From Anaerofustis sp. (lineage in GTDB: Bacteria > Bacillota > Clostridia > Eubacteriales > Anaerofustaceae), in assembly GCF_019420015.1 (NCBI RefSeq), contig NZ_JAHZIA010000039.1:62001-126000 (forward strand): a stretch of DNA of 64,000 bases, given 5' to 3'. A program made the position numbers and the translations under genes. The notes beneath the pieces were generated by a model. The model saw only the letters and a list, made by a program, of their open reading frames with translations, was not told the DNA's origin and did no database searches. Below are positions 53,754 through 62,011 of the stretch, in pieces. Position 1 is the stretch's first letter. Each line of letters opens with the position of its first letter.

Positions 53754-54672
53754 CTAATTCTACCCCCAATAATTTCATAATAAGCGCCATTCTTACATAC
53801 ATCCCGAGTCTGCCCTGCATAAAATATACGGCTCTTTCATCATCATCAACATCAGTTGATATTTCGTTTACTCTAGGAAGAGGATGCATAACAATCATAT
53901 CTTCTTTTGCTTTTTCAAGCTTTTCTCTTGTAAGAATAAAGTAATCTTTAAGTCTTAAATATTCCTCTTCATTTACGAATCTTTCTCTTTGAACTCTAGA
54001 CATATACAAAACATCTAAATCGCCTATTACCTCATCAAGAGAATTTGTCTCAGAGTATTTAACCTTACCTTCGATTTCTTCTTTTATATATTCAGGCATT
54101 GCGAGTTCTTTTGGTGAAATAAATACAAATTCCACATTTTCGTATCTTGACATTGCTTTAACCAAAGAGTGAATAGTTCTGCCAAACATCAAATCTCCGC
54201 AAACACCGATTTTTAAATTGTCAAATCTGTGTTTATAGTACTGAATTGTAAGAAGGTCCGTTAATGTTTGGGTAGGATGCTGATGTCCTCCGTCTCCCGC
54301 ATTGATAATAGGAACATCTGAATGTTCGCTCATAAGTTTAGCTGTACCTTCTCTTGGATGTCTTGCTACTATAATGTCTACATAATTTGAAATTACAACA
54401 GTAGTATCCGCAAGAGACTCTCCCTTTGATGTACTTGATGTATTTGGATCGGAAAATCCGAGGACGTTACCACCTAATCTATACATAGCCGCATCAAAAG
54501 AAAATTTTGTTCTCGTTGACGGCTCATAAAAAAGGCTTGCCAATAATTTCCCATGACATACATCAACGTATTTTTTTTCATCTTTAAGGATATCATTAGC
54601 AAGCTCAAATATTTCATCTAATTCTTCAATAGTAAAGTTCGTTGGTTCTATCAAATGACGACCTTTTAACAT
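53746..54672 (-). CDS. pyrB: Aspartate carbamoyltransferase catalytic subunit
   Basis: About 308 aa. Makes carbamoyl-aspartate, the committed step. Carbamoyl-phosphate site YEPSTRTKFSFDAAM, the 80s-loop SSTSKGESLADT, aspartate-domain HPLPRVNEI and INAGDGGHQHPTQTLTDL are visible. The start is ATG 54672 (MLKGRHLIEP) with GGAGG. It is the first gene of the nine-gene operon, preceded by an attenuator-like leader. Confidence 0.96.
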   Translation of the reverse strand: MLKGRHLIEPTNFTIEELDEIFELANDILKDEKKYVDVCHGKLLASLFYEPSTRTKFSFDAAMYRLGGNVLGFSDPNTSSTSKGESLADTTVVISNYVDIIVARHPREGTAKLMSEHSDVPIINAGDGGHQHPTQTLTDLLTIQYYKHRFDNLKIGVCGDLMFGRTIHSLVKAMSRYENVEFVFISPKELAMPEYIKEEIEGKVKYSETNSLDEVIGDLDVLYMSRVQRERFVNEEEYLRLKDYFILTREKLEKAKEDMIVMHPLPRVNEISTDVDDDERAVYFMQGRLGMYVRMALIMKLLGVELDD

Positions 54673-54694
54673 AGTTTTATACCTCCGATATTTA

Positions 54695-54800
54695 TAAAAA
54701 AATACCTGCACTTAGGCTAGGTACTCACAAAAAATGCATAGCTTCTCCATCAAGCTACTCATAAATCAGATATAACCTTTTTAGCCTCTCGTGCTAAGTT
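54695..54800 (-). promoter_or_regulatory. pyr operon leader resembling a PyrR attenuator
   Basis: The leader holds a hairpin with GCACGAGAGGCTAAAAAGG (within 54774-54800), close to the PyrR-binding loop consensus (AGAGGCU...AAGG). A middle hairpin follows (54739-54744 with 54752-54757), then an intrinsic terminator, TACC-based stem and T7 run (54695-54723). AGGCTA of the first hairpin (54782-54787) is exactly complementary to TAGCCT inside the terminator (54714-54719). The two folds are therefore mutually exclusive, as expected for PyrR/UMP-stabilised anti-antitermination. No pyrR gene is in the window. Confidence 0.65.
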
Positions 54801-54816
54801 AAAAGTATTTTTGTTT

Positions 54817-54845
54817 ATTATATAAAATTACACTAACAAAGTCAA
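54817..54845 (-). promoter_or_regulatory. pyr operon promoter
   Basis: TTGACT (54845-54840) and TATAAT (54822-54817) with a 17-bp spacer, an almost perfect sigma-A promoter. The start near 54810 gives a leader of about 138 nt before pyrB. The bases from 54846 to 55030 further upstream hold no gene. Confidence 0.8.
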
Positions 54846-55030
54846 CGAAATATACTGTTAATTTGCCATATTATAAAGTTTTATTTTATTAATAAGATTA
54901 TTTGATATGTATATGTTGTATCGCTTTGTTTTTGAGATAAAAACTATTTATATTGTTATTAATCATCTAAATGAATTATCAAAACAGTTTATCTTTTTTG
55001 ATATTAATAAAAGAATAAATCATATAATAA

Positions 55031-55057
55031 AAAGGCTCTAAAAAATTTAGAGCCTTT
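55031..55057 (-). terminator. Terminator after the CNNM-type gene
   Basis: AAAGGCTCTAAA/TTTAGAGCCTTT (55031-55042 with 55046-55057) with a 3-base loop; a T-rich stretch follows on the minus strand. Confidence 0.85.
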
Positions 55058-55067
55058 CCCTTATTCA

Positions 55068-56375
55068 CTATGAATTATCTGTATCATCAACAACTTTATG
55101 TATCACAGCATAAATAACCTTATGATTACGTATCTTTACATCTGTTACTTTTATTCCTTCAAAATCAAATTCTATATTTTCACCCTTTTCTGGGATACTT
55201 TGAAGATTATGGAATATAAGCCCTCCAATTGTATCATACTCCTCTGATGATAAAGCCATATCTATTTGTTTCGAAATATCATCCAAAGATGCAATACCCT
55301 TTACTTTCCATGTTAAATCATCGATTTTTTCAATCTCGTTGTCCTCTTCAAGGTCGCCAACAAGCTGCTCTACCAAATCATTTATGGTAATTATTCCTGC
55401 AGTACCGCCATATTCATCAAGAACAACAGCCATCGTGTTCCCACTTTTTCTCATGTTTCTAAATAAGTCATCAGCCTTAATCGTATCCGGAACATAATAT
55501 GCCTTTGATATTGTATGTTCTATTATATTTTCAATATTTTTATCTTCCAAACGAAAATATTTTTTTGAATCCAAGATACCTATTATTTTATCTATAGAGC
55601 CATCACATACAGGATATAGAGTATACTTTGTACTAAAAATTATACTTCTCCATTTATCAATATCTTCTTCCATGTCCAACATAACAATATCTGTCCTATG
55701 TGTCAGTATATCCTCAGCAGATAAATCATCAAACTCAAAAACATTTTGTATGAATTCTCTCTCTTCGTGGTCAATTGTTCCTTTTTCGCTTCCCACATCA
55801 ACCATCATCCTTATCTCTTCTTCACTTACATTTTCGTCCTCCTCTTCAGGATCGATACCGATAAGTCTTAAAACAAAGTTGGTTGAAACTGTAAGCATAC
55901 TTACAAGAGGTGCAAAAATCTTAGAAATGGAATATGTAAGAGAAGACATACCAAGAGCAAGCTCTTCTGATTTCCTCATAGCAACTCTCTTTGGTACAAG
56001 CTCACCGAAAATAAGAGTTATATAAGACAATATAATCGTTATTAATATTACCGCAACAGAATCCAAAACACCCGGTGGAATCGGTACCCCTAATTTCATT
56101 ACTACATTAACCAGTCCGTCAGAAAAGTTTTCTGCCGCAAACGCACTGCCTAAAAACCCGGACAATGTAATCGCTACTTGAATTGTCGCAAGAAATCTTG
56201 CAGGTTGCTCGGTTAATTTTACAAGTCTTATCGCTCTTTTATCTCCTTTTGCCGCCATTTTGTCAAGCTTGTTATCATTCATGGAAATAACAGCTATTTC
56301 AGCGCAGGCAAAAACAGCGTTTAACATTATTAAAACAATTTGCAATAAAATCATCAATATTATCGAACTATCCAA
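55068..56375 (-). CDS. CNNM/HlyC-CorC family membrane protein with CBS domains
   Basis: 435 aa. A DUF21 (CNNM) membrane domain of three to four helices (about 5-25, 65-90, 100-125, 140-160), then an acidic linker, two CBS domains (about 210-335) and a C-terminal CorC/HlyC domain (about 350-430). The family includes Bacillus MpfA and related proteins, linked to Mg2+ efflux; older annotation as hemolysin is unsupported. I take TTG 56375 as the start, 7 bases after GGAGG; the nearby ATG at 56380 is out of frame. An upstream ORF rich in Asp and Pro lies in its leader (56424-56510). Confidence 0.85.
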   Translation of the reverse strand: MDSSIILMILLQIVLIMLNAVFACAEIAVISMNDNKLDKMAAKGDKRAIRLVKLTEQPARFLATIQVAITLSGFLGSAFAAENFSDGLVNVVMKLGVPIPPGVLDSVAVILITIILSYITLIFGELVPKRVAMRKSEELALGMSSLTYSISKIFAPLVSMLTVSTNFVLRLIGIDPEEEDENVSEEEIRMMVDVGSEKGTIDHEEREFIQNVFEFDDLSAEDILTHRTDIVMLDMEEDIDKWRSIIFSTKYTLYPVCDGSIDKIIGILDSKKYFRLEDKNIENIIEHTISKAYYVPDTIKADDLFRNMRKSGNTMAVVLDEYGGTAGIITINDLVEQLVGDLEEDNEIEKIDDLTWKVKGIASLDDISKQIDMALSSEEYDTIGGLIFHNLQSIPEKGENIEFDFEGIKVTDVKIRNHKVIYAVIHKVVDDTDNS

Positions 56376-56423
56376 AACATTACCTCCAAATACATTTTTT
56401 ATTTAATTCGATATCAATCTATA

Positions 56424-56510
56424 TCACTCTTTTTTATATCGAAAAAATATCAAATAATGCATTATCAAGGGTTTTGGTTTATTCGTCGGGACGCCGTCGT
56501 CATCATTCAT
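56424..56510 (-). CDS. Possible leader-peptide ORF upstream of the CNNM-type gene
   Basis: A 28-codon frame lies between promoter and gene, beginning MNDDDGVPTNKPKP and ending in a basic tail (FFRYKKE). AAAGGAG lies 13 bases upstream of the ATG, slightly far. The first codons are GC-rich in an AT-rich region and can form a GACG-ACGG-CGTC hairpin. Acidic/proline-rich starts are used by Mg2+-sensing leader peptides such as MgtL of Salmonella, and the gene downstream belongs to a Mg2+-linked family. This could equally be a chance frame. Confidence 0.4.
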   Translation of the reverse strand: MNDDDGVPTNKPKPLIMHYLIFFRYKKE

Positions 56511-56549
56511 CTTTGATTCTATTCTCCTTTCACAAATCTAATTTAAGCT

Positions 56550-56578
56550 ATTTTATCATTTTGTATCTGTTAAGTCCA
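56550..56578 (-). promoter_or_regulatory. Promoter of the CNNM-type gene
   Basis: TGGACT (56578-56573) and TAAAAT (56555-56550) with 17-bp spacing on the minus strand. It predicts a leader of about 170 nt that contains the small ORF at 56424-56510. Confidence 0.5.
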
Positions 56579-56597
56579 TATAAAGTTAGCTTTATAT

Positions 56598-56625
56598 CAC
56601 AAAAACAGCACCCAAAAGGCGCTGT
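56598..56625 (-). terminator. Terminator after rlmB
   Basis: ACAGC-x-CC/GG-x-GCTGT stem (56605-56612 with 56618-56625) followed on the minus strand by TTTTTGTG. It separates rlmB from the CNNM-type gene. Confidence 0.8.
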
Positions 56626-56629
56626 AAAA

Positions 56630-57358
56630 CTATCTGTTTTTAACCGCTTCAAAAAGAACTATTCCCGCTGCAACGGATGCATTAAGAGAATCAAAATTAT
56701 TCTTTAAAGGAATTGAACTTATAAAATCGCATTTTTCTTTTACAAGTCTGCCAAGCCCCTTTCCTTCTGCGCCTACTACCAATGCAAGAGGCATATCATA
56801 ATCTATATCATAATAATTTTCTCCGTCCATATCGAGTCCGACAACAAACAAACCTTCTTTTTTCAAGGTATCAATGGTTTGCGCAATATTAGAAACTTCA
56901 CATATATCGATATGCTCAATTGCACCCGCAGAAGATTTATACATTCCCTCTCCTATGGATGCACTTCTTCTCGTTTGCATTATTACACCATCAGCACCTG
57001 CACAATAAGCACTTCTTATTATTGCCCCTGCATTGTGTGGATCGGTTATGTTATCAAGAATCACCAAAATAGGCTTATCATCCTTTTTACTTATTTTATC
57101 CATAAGCTCTCTTAAGGATATTGTTTCTACCGGAGAGCAAAGCGCAACAACCCCCTGATGGTGTATACTCCCTGCAATATTCTCAAGCTTATGCTTATTT
57201 GTTTTTTGGATTGATATTCCTTTTTGTTTTGCCATTTTTATTATATTTGTAAGACCTGAATCATGATTTTCGCTTATATAAAGCTTATTTATATTTCTTC
57301 CTGCCTTTAACGTTTCTCTTACTGCATTTCTGCCGCTTACTTTTTCGTAATTACTCAT
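56630..57358 (-). CDS. rlmB: 23S rRNA 2'-O-ribose methyltransferase, TrmH/SpoU family
   Basis: 242 aa. SAM-dependent SPOUT enzyme. An N-terminal L30e-like substrate domain (about 1-75, with VSGRNAVRETLKAG) is followed by the knotted catalytic domain with motif 1 NITDPHNAGAIIRSAYCAGA, motif 2 ALVVGAEGKGLG and motif 3 IPLKNNFDSLNASVAAGI. It most resembles RlmB (Gm2251 of 23S rRNA), but TrmH-group-3 paralogues share the motifs. It lies 15 bp after thyX, so the pair is co-transcribed. Confidence 0.88.
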   Translation of the reverse strand: MSNYEKVSGRNAVRETLKAGRNINKLYISENHDSGLTNIIKMAKQKGISIQKTNKHKLENIAGSIHHQGVVALCSPVETISLRELMDKISKKDDKPILVILDNITDPHNAGAIIRSAYCAGADGVIMQTRRSASIGEGMYKSSAGAIEHIDICEVSNIAQTIDTLKKEGLFVVGLDMDGENYYDIDYDMPLALVVGAEGKGLGRLVKEKCDFISSIPLKNNFDSLNASVAAGIVLFEAVKNR

Positions 57359-57373
57359 CTTATATATTTACCT

Positions 57374-58147
57374 CTATAAATTCTTAAATTTTTCTCTTAT
57401 CTCTTTTGCTTTACCGCAACTCATTTTTCCTTCAGGACATCCCCCGTTTACACAGCCCGGACCGGCATTTTCAAATATTACAGGACAAACTTCTTTAACC
57501 AACTTTAACATCTGTGTTGCAAGCTCCCTTATTTCCCATTGAGCTCTTACACAGGTCCTTTCCTCAAAGAAATGAAGTAGTTGTCTGGCATTCATCGTCG
57601 TTATGATTTTTGTTTCACATGCTCCGGGGAGAACAAATCTTGCATCTTCATTAGCAAGTTTAACGGCCTTTTTCCTTGCCTCACTCTCATTTAATCCATC
57701 TTCAGCCATAATTTTCTTTGTTGTATTTAAAGTTAATATATCCCTTAATTTTTCATAAGAAGCCTGAATCGTATCCATACTTTCTTCAAACACCCTCAAA
57801 GCTTCTTCATCATTTTCAATCATAGGCGGAATTATATAGTCAAACGCATTTTCATCAACATACCTTTGAGATTGTTGTGAATAACTTGCAAGCCTGTGCC
57901 TTACAAGTTGATGAGTAAGGGTTCTACTTACTCCTTCAATTGCAAAAGAAAAACTTATATGCTCAAGAGGCGACATGTGTGAAAATCCCATAAGCATTTT
58001 TACAAATTTTTCAGCTTCCTCATCATTCATTTTCTTATTTATATCTTCAATTCCTACTTTTGAATAACAAAGCTTGGCTGCCATAGCAACAGTTTTTACA
58101 GGTTCTGGAGTATATCTTACCAAACTTACTTTCAATTCACTTTTCAT
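57374..58147 (-). CDS. thyX: FAD-dependent thymidylate synthase ThyX
   Basis: 257 aa. Methylates dUMP to dTMP using methylene-tetrahydrofolate and NAD(P)H with FAD, replacing ThyA in many anaerobes. The ThyX signature RHRLASYSQQSQRY is intact, and a further FAD/dUMP segment is LPGACETKIITTMNARQLLHFFEERTC in two parts. A cysteine-rich C-terminal tail (GPGCVNGGCPEGKMSCGKA) is present. It is first in a two-gene unit with rlmB. Confidence 0.95.
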   Translation of the reverse strand: MKSELKVSLVRYTPEPVKTVAMAAKLCYSKVGIEDINKKMNDEEAEKFVKMLMGFSHMSPLEHISFSFAIEGVSRTLTHQLVRHRLASYSQQSQRYVDENAFDYIIPPMIENDEEALRVFEESMDTIQASYEKLRDILTLNTTKKIMAEDGLNESEARKKAVKLANEDARFVLPGACETKIITTMNARQLLHFFEERTCVRAQWEIRELATQMLKLVKEVCPVIFENAGPGCVNGGCPEGKMSCGKAKEIREKFKNL

Positions 58148-58216
58148 GTTTTAACCTCCGCTTTGTAAATATTTATTTTATTATACAATATTTAAAGTTA
58201 TAAGAAAAGTATAAAA

Positions 58217-58244
58217 AAAGAGCAGATAAAATTATCTGCCCTTT
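58217..58244 (-). terminator. Terminator after the fsa gene
   Basis: AAAG-x-GCAGATAA/TTATCTGC-x-CTTT stem (58217-58229 with 58232-58244); a T7 run follows on the minus strand. Confidence 0.88.
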
Positions 58245-58259
58245 AAAATATGGATTTAA

Positions 58260-58922
58260 TTATTTATCGTATGTATAGAATTCAGAACCTTTTTCTTCAA
58301 ATTCCATGATAGCAGCTGTTGTAAGTGGATGATATATTAATTTTTCAAATAAATCACAACTGATTGTAGCAGCATGAGAACCTACCATTGCAACGTTATG
58401 AACTTGTTGAGTATTTTTGAAACTTGCAGCCAATACTTTAGTATCTTTTCCGTACATATCAAATAATTCAACAATATCGCCTACAACCCCGATTCCGTCT
58501 GAAGAGAAGTTGTCGATTCTGTTTACATATGGAGCAACATAGTCTGCACCTGCAGTAGAAGCAAGCAATGCTTGTTGTGCTGTGAAGATAGCTGTTGCAG
58601 TAACACCAAAACCTAATTCTTTAAGTACACTGATAGATTTAAGACCTTCTCCTGTTACAGGAACTTTTACAAAAAAGTTTCCGCCTACAGCATCTCTAAG
58701 TCTAATAGCTTCTTTTACGATTTCGTCACATGTATTAGCCAATACTTGTGCATGAAGTTCGCAGTCAGGACCTATAACATCTCTTATTTCTTTAATTTTT
58801 TTATAAACATTTTCACCATTTGCAGCAATAATACTTGGATTTGTAGTTACTCCCGTGATTGGGAAATATTGAGTAATAGTTTTAATGCTTTCAATGTTAG
58901 CATCATCAATTAAATATAACAT
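58260..58922 (-). CDS. fsa: Transaldolase-like fructose-6-phosphate aldolase
   Basis: A 220-aa class I aldolase of the short TalC/FSA subfamily. The Schiff-base lysine lies in NFFVKVPVTGEGLK; GVTTNPSII and GVTATAIFTAQQALLA are characteristic barrel segments. Members either act as transaldolases in the pentose phosphate pathway or cleave fructose-6-phosphate; the reaction cannot be told from sequence. It is monocistronic with its own AAGGAG site and terminator. Confidence 0.9.
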   Translation of the reverse strand: MLYLIDDANIESIKTITQYFPITGVTTNPSIIAANGENVYKKIKEIRDVIGPDCELHAQVLANTCDEIVKEAIRLRDAVGGNFFVKVPVTGEGLKSISVLKELGFGVTATAIFTAQQALLASTAGADYVAPYVNRIDNFSSDGIGVVGDIVELFDMYGKDTKVLAASFKNTQQVHNVAMVGSHAATISCDLFEKLIYHPLTTAAIMEFEEKGSEFYTYDK

Positions 58923-59296
58923 GTATAATTTCTCCTTATTTTATATAACACTTATTTTAATAAATGCATTATATATTATATAAAAAGCAATTACAAGTAC
59001 TTTCGTTAAAAAAAAGAAAAAAAGGTTATTAAATTTTATTATGTTTTATTAAACATAATTATATTTAATTTAAAAAAACCTTTTCAATAGGCTAAAAAAT
59101 AATAAAGATAATGATGAAATATGTTATGTTAAAAATATCAATCAATTATATATGCTTGAAATTTTATAATAATAACAACAAAATGAAAGCAATCTTTCCT
59201 TTAATATGATAATAAAGCGTATATATTGTTAAATTATCAAATATCATATATAATGTAATATAATTCTAAATCACATATAAAAAAGGAAGTAAGCAA
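58923..59296 (+). other. Intergenic region with prfB promoter and inverted repeat
   Basis: There is no gene here. A very AT-rich imperfect stem-loop (AAAAGGTT at 59020-59027 with AACCTTTT at 59077-59084, inner ATTATG/CATAAT) sits in the middle. The prfB promoter is TTGTTA (59226-59231) with TATAAT (59249-59254) at 17 bp, about 43 bp upstream of the start codon. Confidence 0.5.
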
Positions 59297-60397
59297 ATGG
59301 CTGAATTAACAGAACTAAAAAATCTTTTAAACGATATATCAAAAGAATTGGATGATATATCAAAATCAATAGATATACCAACGTTAAAAGAAAGTTTAAT
59401 TCAAAAAGAAAATTTAATGAACGATGAAAATTTTTGGAATGAAAGTGAACAGGCAAACAAAGTCTTAAAAGAAATAAAAACTCTCAAGTCTCAAATAAAC
59501 AAATTCACAAGTATCGAAAATAAAAAAGAAGATATGAACATACTTATAGAAATGCTTGAAGATGAATTTACGGAATCAGATGCATCAAGTACTATGCAAG
59601 AATTGAACTTACTAAAAAAAGAATTACAATCTTTCGTAATTGACACTCTTTTGTCCGGTGAGTATGACTCAAATAACGCTATTCTTTCAATACACCCGGG
59701 GGCCGGTGGAACAGAAAGCCAAGACTGGGCAGAAATGCTATACAGAATGTTTTTGAGATTTGCGGAAAAAAGAAAATTCAAAATAAAAATACTTGAAGAA
59801 TTATCCGGTGACGTAGCGGGAATTAAAAGTGTTACAATGTTATTAAAAGGAGAAAATGCTTACGGATATTTGAAGGGAGAAAAAGGGGTTCATAGACTTG
59901 TAAGAATATCCCCATTTGACAGCAACAACAGAAGACATACTTCATTTGCTTCAGTAGATGTGGAACCTGAAATAAATGAAGATATAAACCTTGAAATCAA
60001 TCCAAGTGATTTAAAAATTGATACTTATCGATCAGGAGGCGCAGGAGGGCAACACGTAAACAAAACAGACTCGGCTGTAAGAATAACTCATCTTCCAACA
60101 AAAATCGTCGTATCATGCCAAAATGAAAGAAGCCAATTCCAAAACAAAGAAACAGCTATGAAAATACTTAGAGGTAAGTTATATAAAATACTTATGGAAG
60201 AACATAAAGAAAAACTAGATGAAATAAAAGGAGATTACGGTCAAATAGCCTGGGGAAATCAAATTCGTTCATATGTATTCCACCCATACAGTATGGTAAA
60301 AGACCATAGAACAAAAGCCGAAACTTCAAACGTTCAATCAGTAATGGATGGAGATATTGATTTATTTATTGATGCGTATTTAAAAAAGACCGATTAA
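59297..60397 (+). CDS. prfB: Peptide chain release factor 2, without programmed frameshift
   Basis: 366 aa. Recognises UAA and UGA and triggers peptide release. The stop-codon motif SPF (205-207) identifies RF2, and the catalytic GGQ is at 250-252 (RSGGAGGQHVN). In most bacteria prfB has an in-frame UGA near codon 26 that is bypassed by +1 frameshifting for autoregulation. Here the frame is continuous through that region (KSIDIPTLKESL), so the autoregulatory site has been lost. The stop TAA overlaps the coaBC stop by 4 bp and lies inside the shared terminator. Confidence 0.96.
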   Translation: MAELTELKNLLNDISKELDDISKSIDIPTLKESLIQKENLMNDENFWNESEQANKVLKEIKTLKSQINKFTSIENKKEDMNILIEMLEDEFTESDASSTMQELNLLKKELQSFVIDTLLSGEYDSNNAILSIHPGAGGTESQDWAEMLYRMFLRFAEKRKFKIKILEELSGDVAGIKSVTMLLKGENAYGYLKGEKGVHRLVRISPFDSNNRRHTSFASVDVEPEINEDINLEINPSDLKIDTYRSGGAGGQHVNKTDSAVRITHLPTKIVVSCQNERSQFQNKETAMKILRGKLYKILMEEHKEKLDEIKGDYGQIAWGNQIRSYVFHPYSMVKDHRTKAETSNVQSVMDGDIDLFIDAYLKKTD

Positions 60398-60408
60398 TCG
60401 GTCTTTTT
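60383..60408 (+). terminator. Shared terminator of prfB and coaBC
   Basis: A 13-bp perfect palindromic stem (60383-60395 with 60396-60408) has A- and T-runs on both ends. It contains both convergent stop codons, so two genes and one bidirectional terminator occupy the same 26 bp. Confidence 0.88.
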
Positions 60409-61608
60409 ATTTTTTATTTCAAGCAATTTATCAAATAAAATCTCGCTTACTTCATCTTTACGCATAAGCTCTTTTTTCTCTATATTATCTTTTGTAAGGA
60501 ATGTCACTTTATTTGTATCACTCTTAAAACCTGCTCCTCCTTCTTTTAAGCAGTTCGCCACTATTATATCGGCATTTTTATTTATAAGCTTTGTTTTGGC
60601 ATTATCTATTAAGTTTTGGGTTTCCATTGCAAAACCGCATAAAACTTTATTTTCTTTTTTATTTTCTCCAAGATACATCAAAATATCATCTGTTCTTTTT
60701 AATTTTATGGAAAGATCTCCATCTTTTTTCTTTATTTTTTCATCGCTTACATCAATAGGTGTATAGTCAGAAACAGCGGCAGCCTTAATTATAAAATCCA
60801 TTTCACTGCTTTTTTCTTTCACTGCCTCGAACATATCTTTTGCACTTTTTACTTTAATTAATTCAACAAAAGGAGGAACTTCTTCGCTGCTGTTTGCACT
60901 TACCAAAGTTACATTTGCACCTCTTAGCATTGCATTTCTTGCAATCGCATATCCCATTTTACCGCTTGAATGATTGGTTATGTATCTTACAGGGTCTATA
61001 GCTTCCATTGTCGCTCCTGCCGTTACCATAACATTCATACCTTTTAAATCTTTTTCATGAGCTATTTCTTTTAATACATAATTTACAAGAGTCTGTTCAT
61101 CGGGAAGTTTACCGTCTCCAACATCTCTGCAAGCAAGTATACCTTTTGCAGGTTCTATTATTTCAAAGCCATAATCTTTTAATTTTTCTATGTTATCTTG
61201 AACTATTTTATTATGATACATATGTGTGTTCATTGCTGGAGAAACGATCTTTTTGCAAGTAGCTGCCAAAACCGTAGTTGATAACATATCATCCGCTAAT
61301 CCATAAGCCATTTTTGCAATTATATTTGCACTTGCAGGCGCAATAAGCATTACGTCCGATTTTTGACCGAGAGATACGTGAGAAACATGAAATTCAAAAT
61401 TTCTGTCAAACGTATCGACTAAACACTTTGTGTTGGTCAAACTTTCAAATGTTATCGGATTTATAAAATTCGTGGCATTTTTTGTCATTATAACGTGAAC
61501 TTCCGCACCGAGTTTTATAAGCATACTTGCTACATTTGCCATTTTATAAGCAGCAATACTTCCCGTTACCCCGAGGGTTACGACTTTACCCTCCAAAATT
61601 TTATTCAT
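60394..61608 (-). CDS. coaBC: Phosphopantothenoylcysteine decarboxylase/phosphopantothenate-cysteine ligase
   Basis: A 404-aa fused bifunctional CoA enzyme. The N-terminal flavoprotein CoaC (about 1-190) has VTGSIAAYK, the active-site His in HVSHVSLG, the PAMN motif of SPAMNTHMY and the Cys of GILACRDVGDGKLP. The C-terminal CoaB ligase (about 195-400) has TAGATMEAIDPVRYITNHSS, the NxxKxK-like dimer segment, and uses CTP. It converts phosphopantothenate to 4'-phosphopantetheine. It overlaps panD by 8 bp and ends the pantothenate/CoA cluster. Confidence 0.95.
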   Translation of the reverse strand: MNKILEGKVVTLGVTGSIAAYKMANVASMLIKLGAEVHVIMTKNATNFINPITFESLTNTKCLVDTFDRNFEFHVSHVSLGQKSDVMLIAPASANIIAKMAYGLADDMLSTTVLAATCKKIVSPAMNTHMYHNKIVQDNIEKLKDYGFEIIEPAKGILACRDVGDGKLPDEQTLVNYVLKEIAHEKDLKGMNVMVTAGATMEAIDPVRYITNHSSGKMGYAIARNAMLRGANVTLVSANSSEEVPPFVELIKVKSAKDMFEAVKEKSSEMDFIIKAAAVSDYTPIDVSDEKIKKKDGDLSIKLKRTDDILMYLGENKKENKVLCGFAMETQNLIDNAKTKLINKNADIIVANCLKEGGAGFKSDTNKVTFLTKDNIEKKELMRKDEVSEILFDKLLEIKNKKTD

Positions 61609-62002
61609 TGACCATATCCTCCGTTAAAAGCCCGTGTTTTTCATATCTTGTTATTCTTTTTATTTTATTATCTTCATCAACGAAAAGTACTTTCGGAGGA
61701 TTTTCTTTTATCTCATCAGGACTCATGTTTGCATAAGCCATTATTATGATTTTATCTCCTACTTGAACTTCTCTCGCCGCAGCACCGTTTAAGCATATCA
61801 TACCACTGCCTCTTTTTCCAGCAATTGTGTAAGTTTCAAATCTGCTTCCGTTGTTTACGTCTACAATTTGAACCTTTTCATATTCATATATTCCGGCTTT
61901 TTCAAGAAGCTCTTCATCAACGGTAATACTTCCTACATAATCAAGCTCTGCTTGAACAACGGTTGCCCTATGAATTTTACCTTTTAACATATTAAGTAAC
62001 AT
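61601..62002 (-). CDS. panD: Aspartate 1-decarboxylase
   Basis: 133 aa. Makes beta-alanine. The proenzyme cleaves itself between G24 and S25 (DYVGSITVD) to form the pyruvoyl group; INDPEN-like downstream segments include ICLNGAAAREVQVGDKIII. The start at ATG 62002 (MLLNMLKGKIHRA) has AGGAGG five bases upstream, so the four extra N-terminal residues before the usual MLKGK are real. It follows panC by 9 bp. Confidence 0.95.
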   Translation of the reverse strand: MLLNMLKGKIHRATVVQAELDYVGSITVDEELLEKAGIYEYEKVQIVDVNNGSRFETYTIAGKRGSGMICLNGAAAREVQVGDKIIIMAYANMSPDEIKENPPKVLFVDEDNKIKRITRYEKHGLLTEDMVNE

Positions 62003-62011
62003 ATTTTCCTC

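Noticed and set aside
56494..56505. Guanidine-II (mini-ykkC) riboswitch, suggested by a GACG-ACGG-CGTC hairpin
   Set aside because: That class needs two ACGR-loop hairpins; only one is present and the downstream gene is not of a guanidine family.
56474..56707. A 77-codon plus-strand frame across the rlmB terminator
   Set aside because: It reads through a terminator and into rlmB antisense, with no ribosome-binding site or family resemblance.
59297..59400. Programmed frameshift in prfB
   Set aside because: The reading frame is continuous and no UGA or CUU-UGA site occurs near codon 26.
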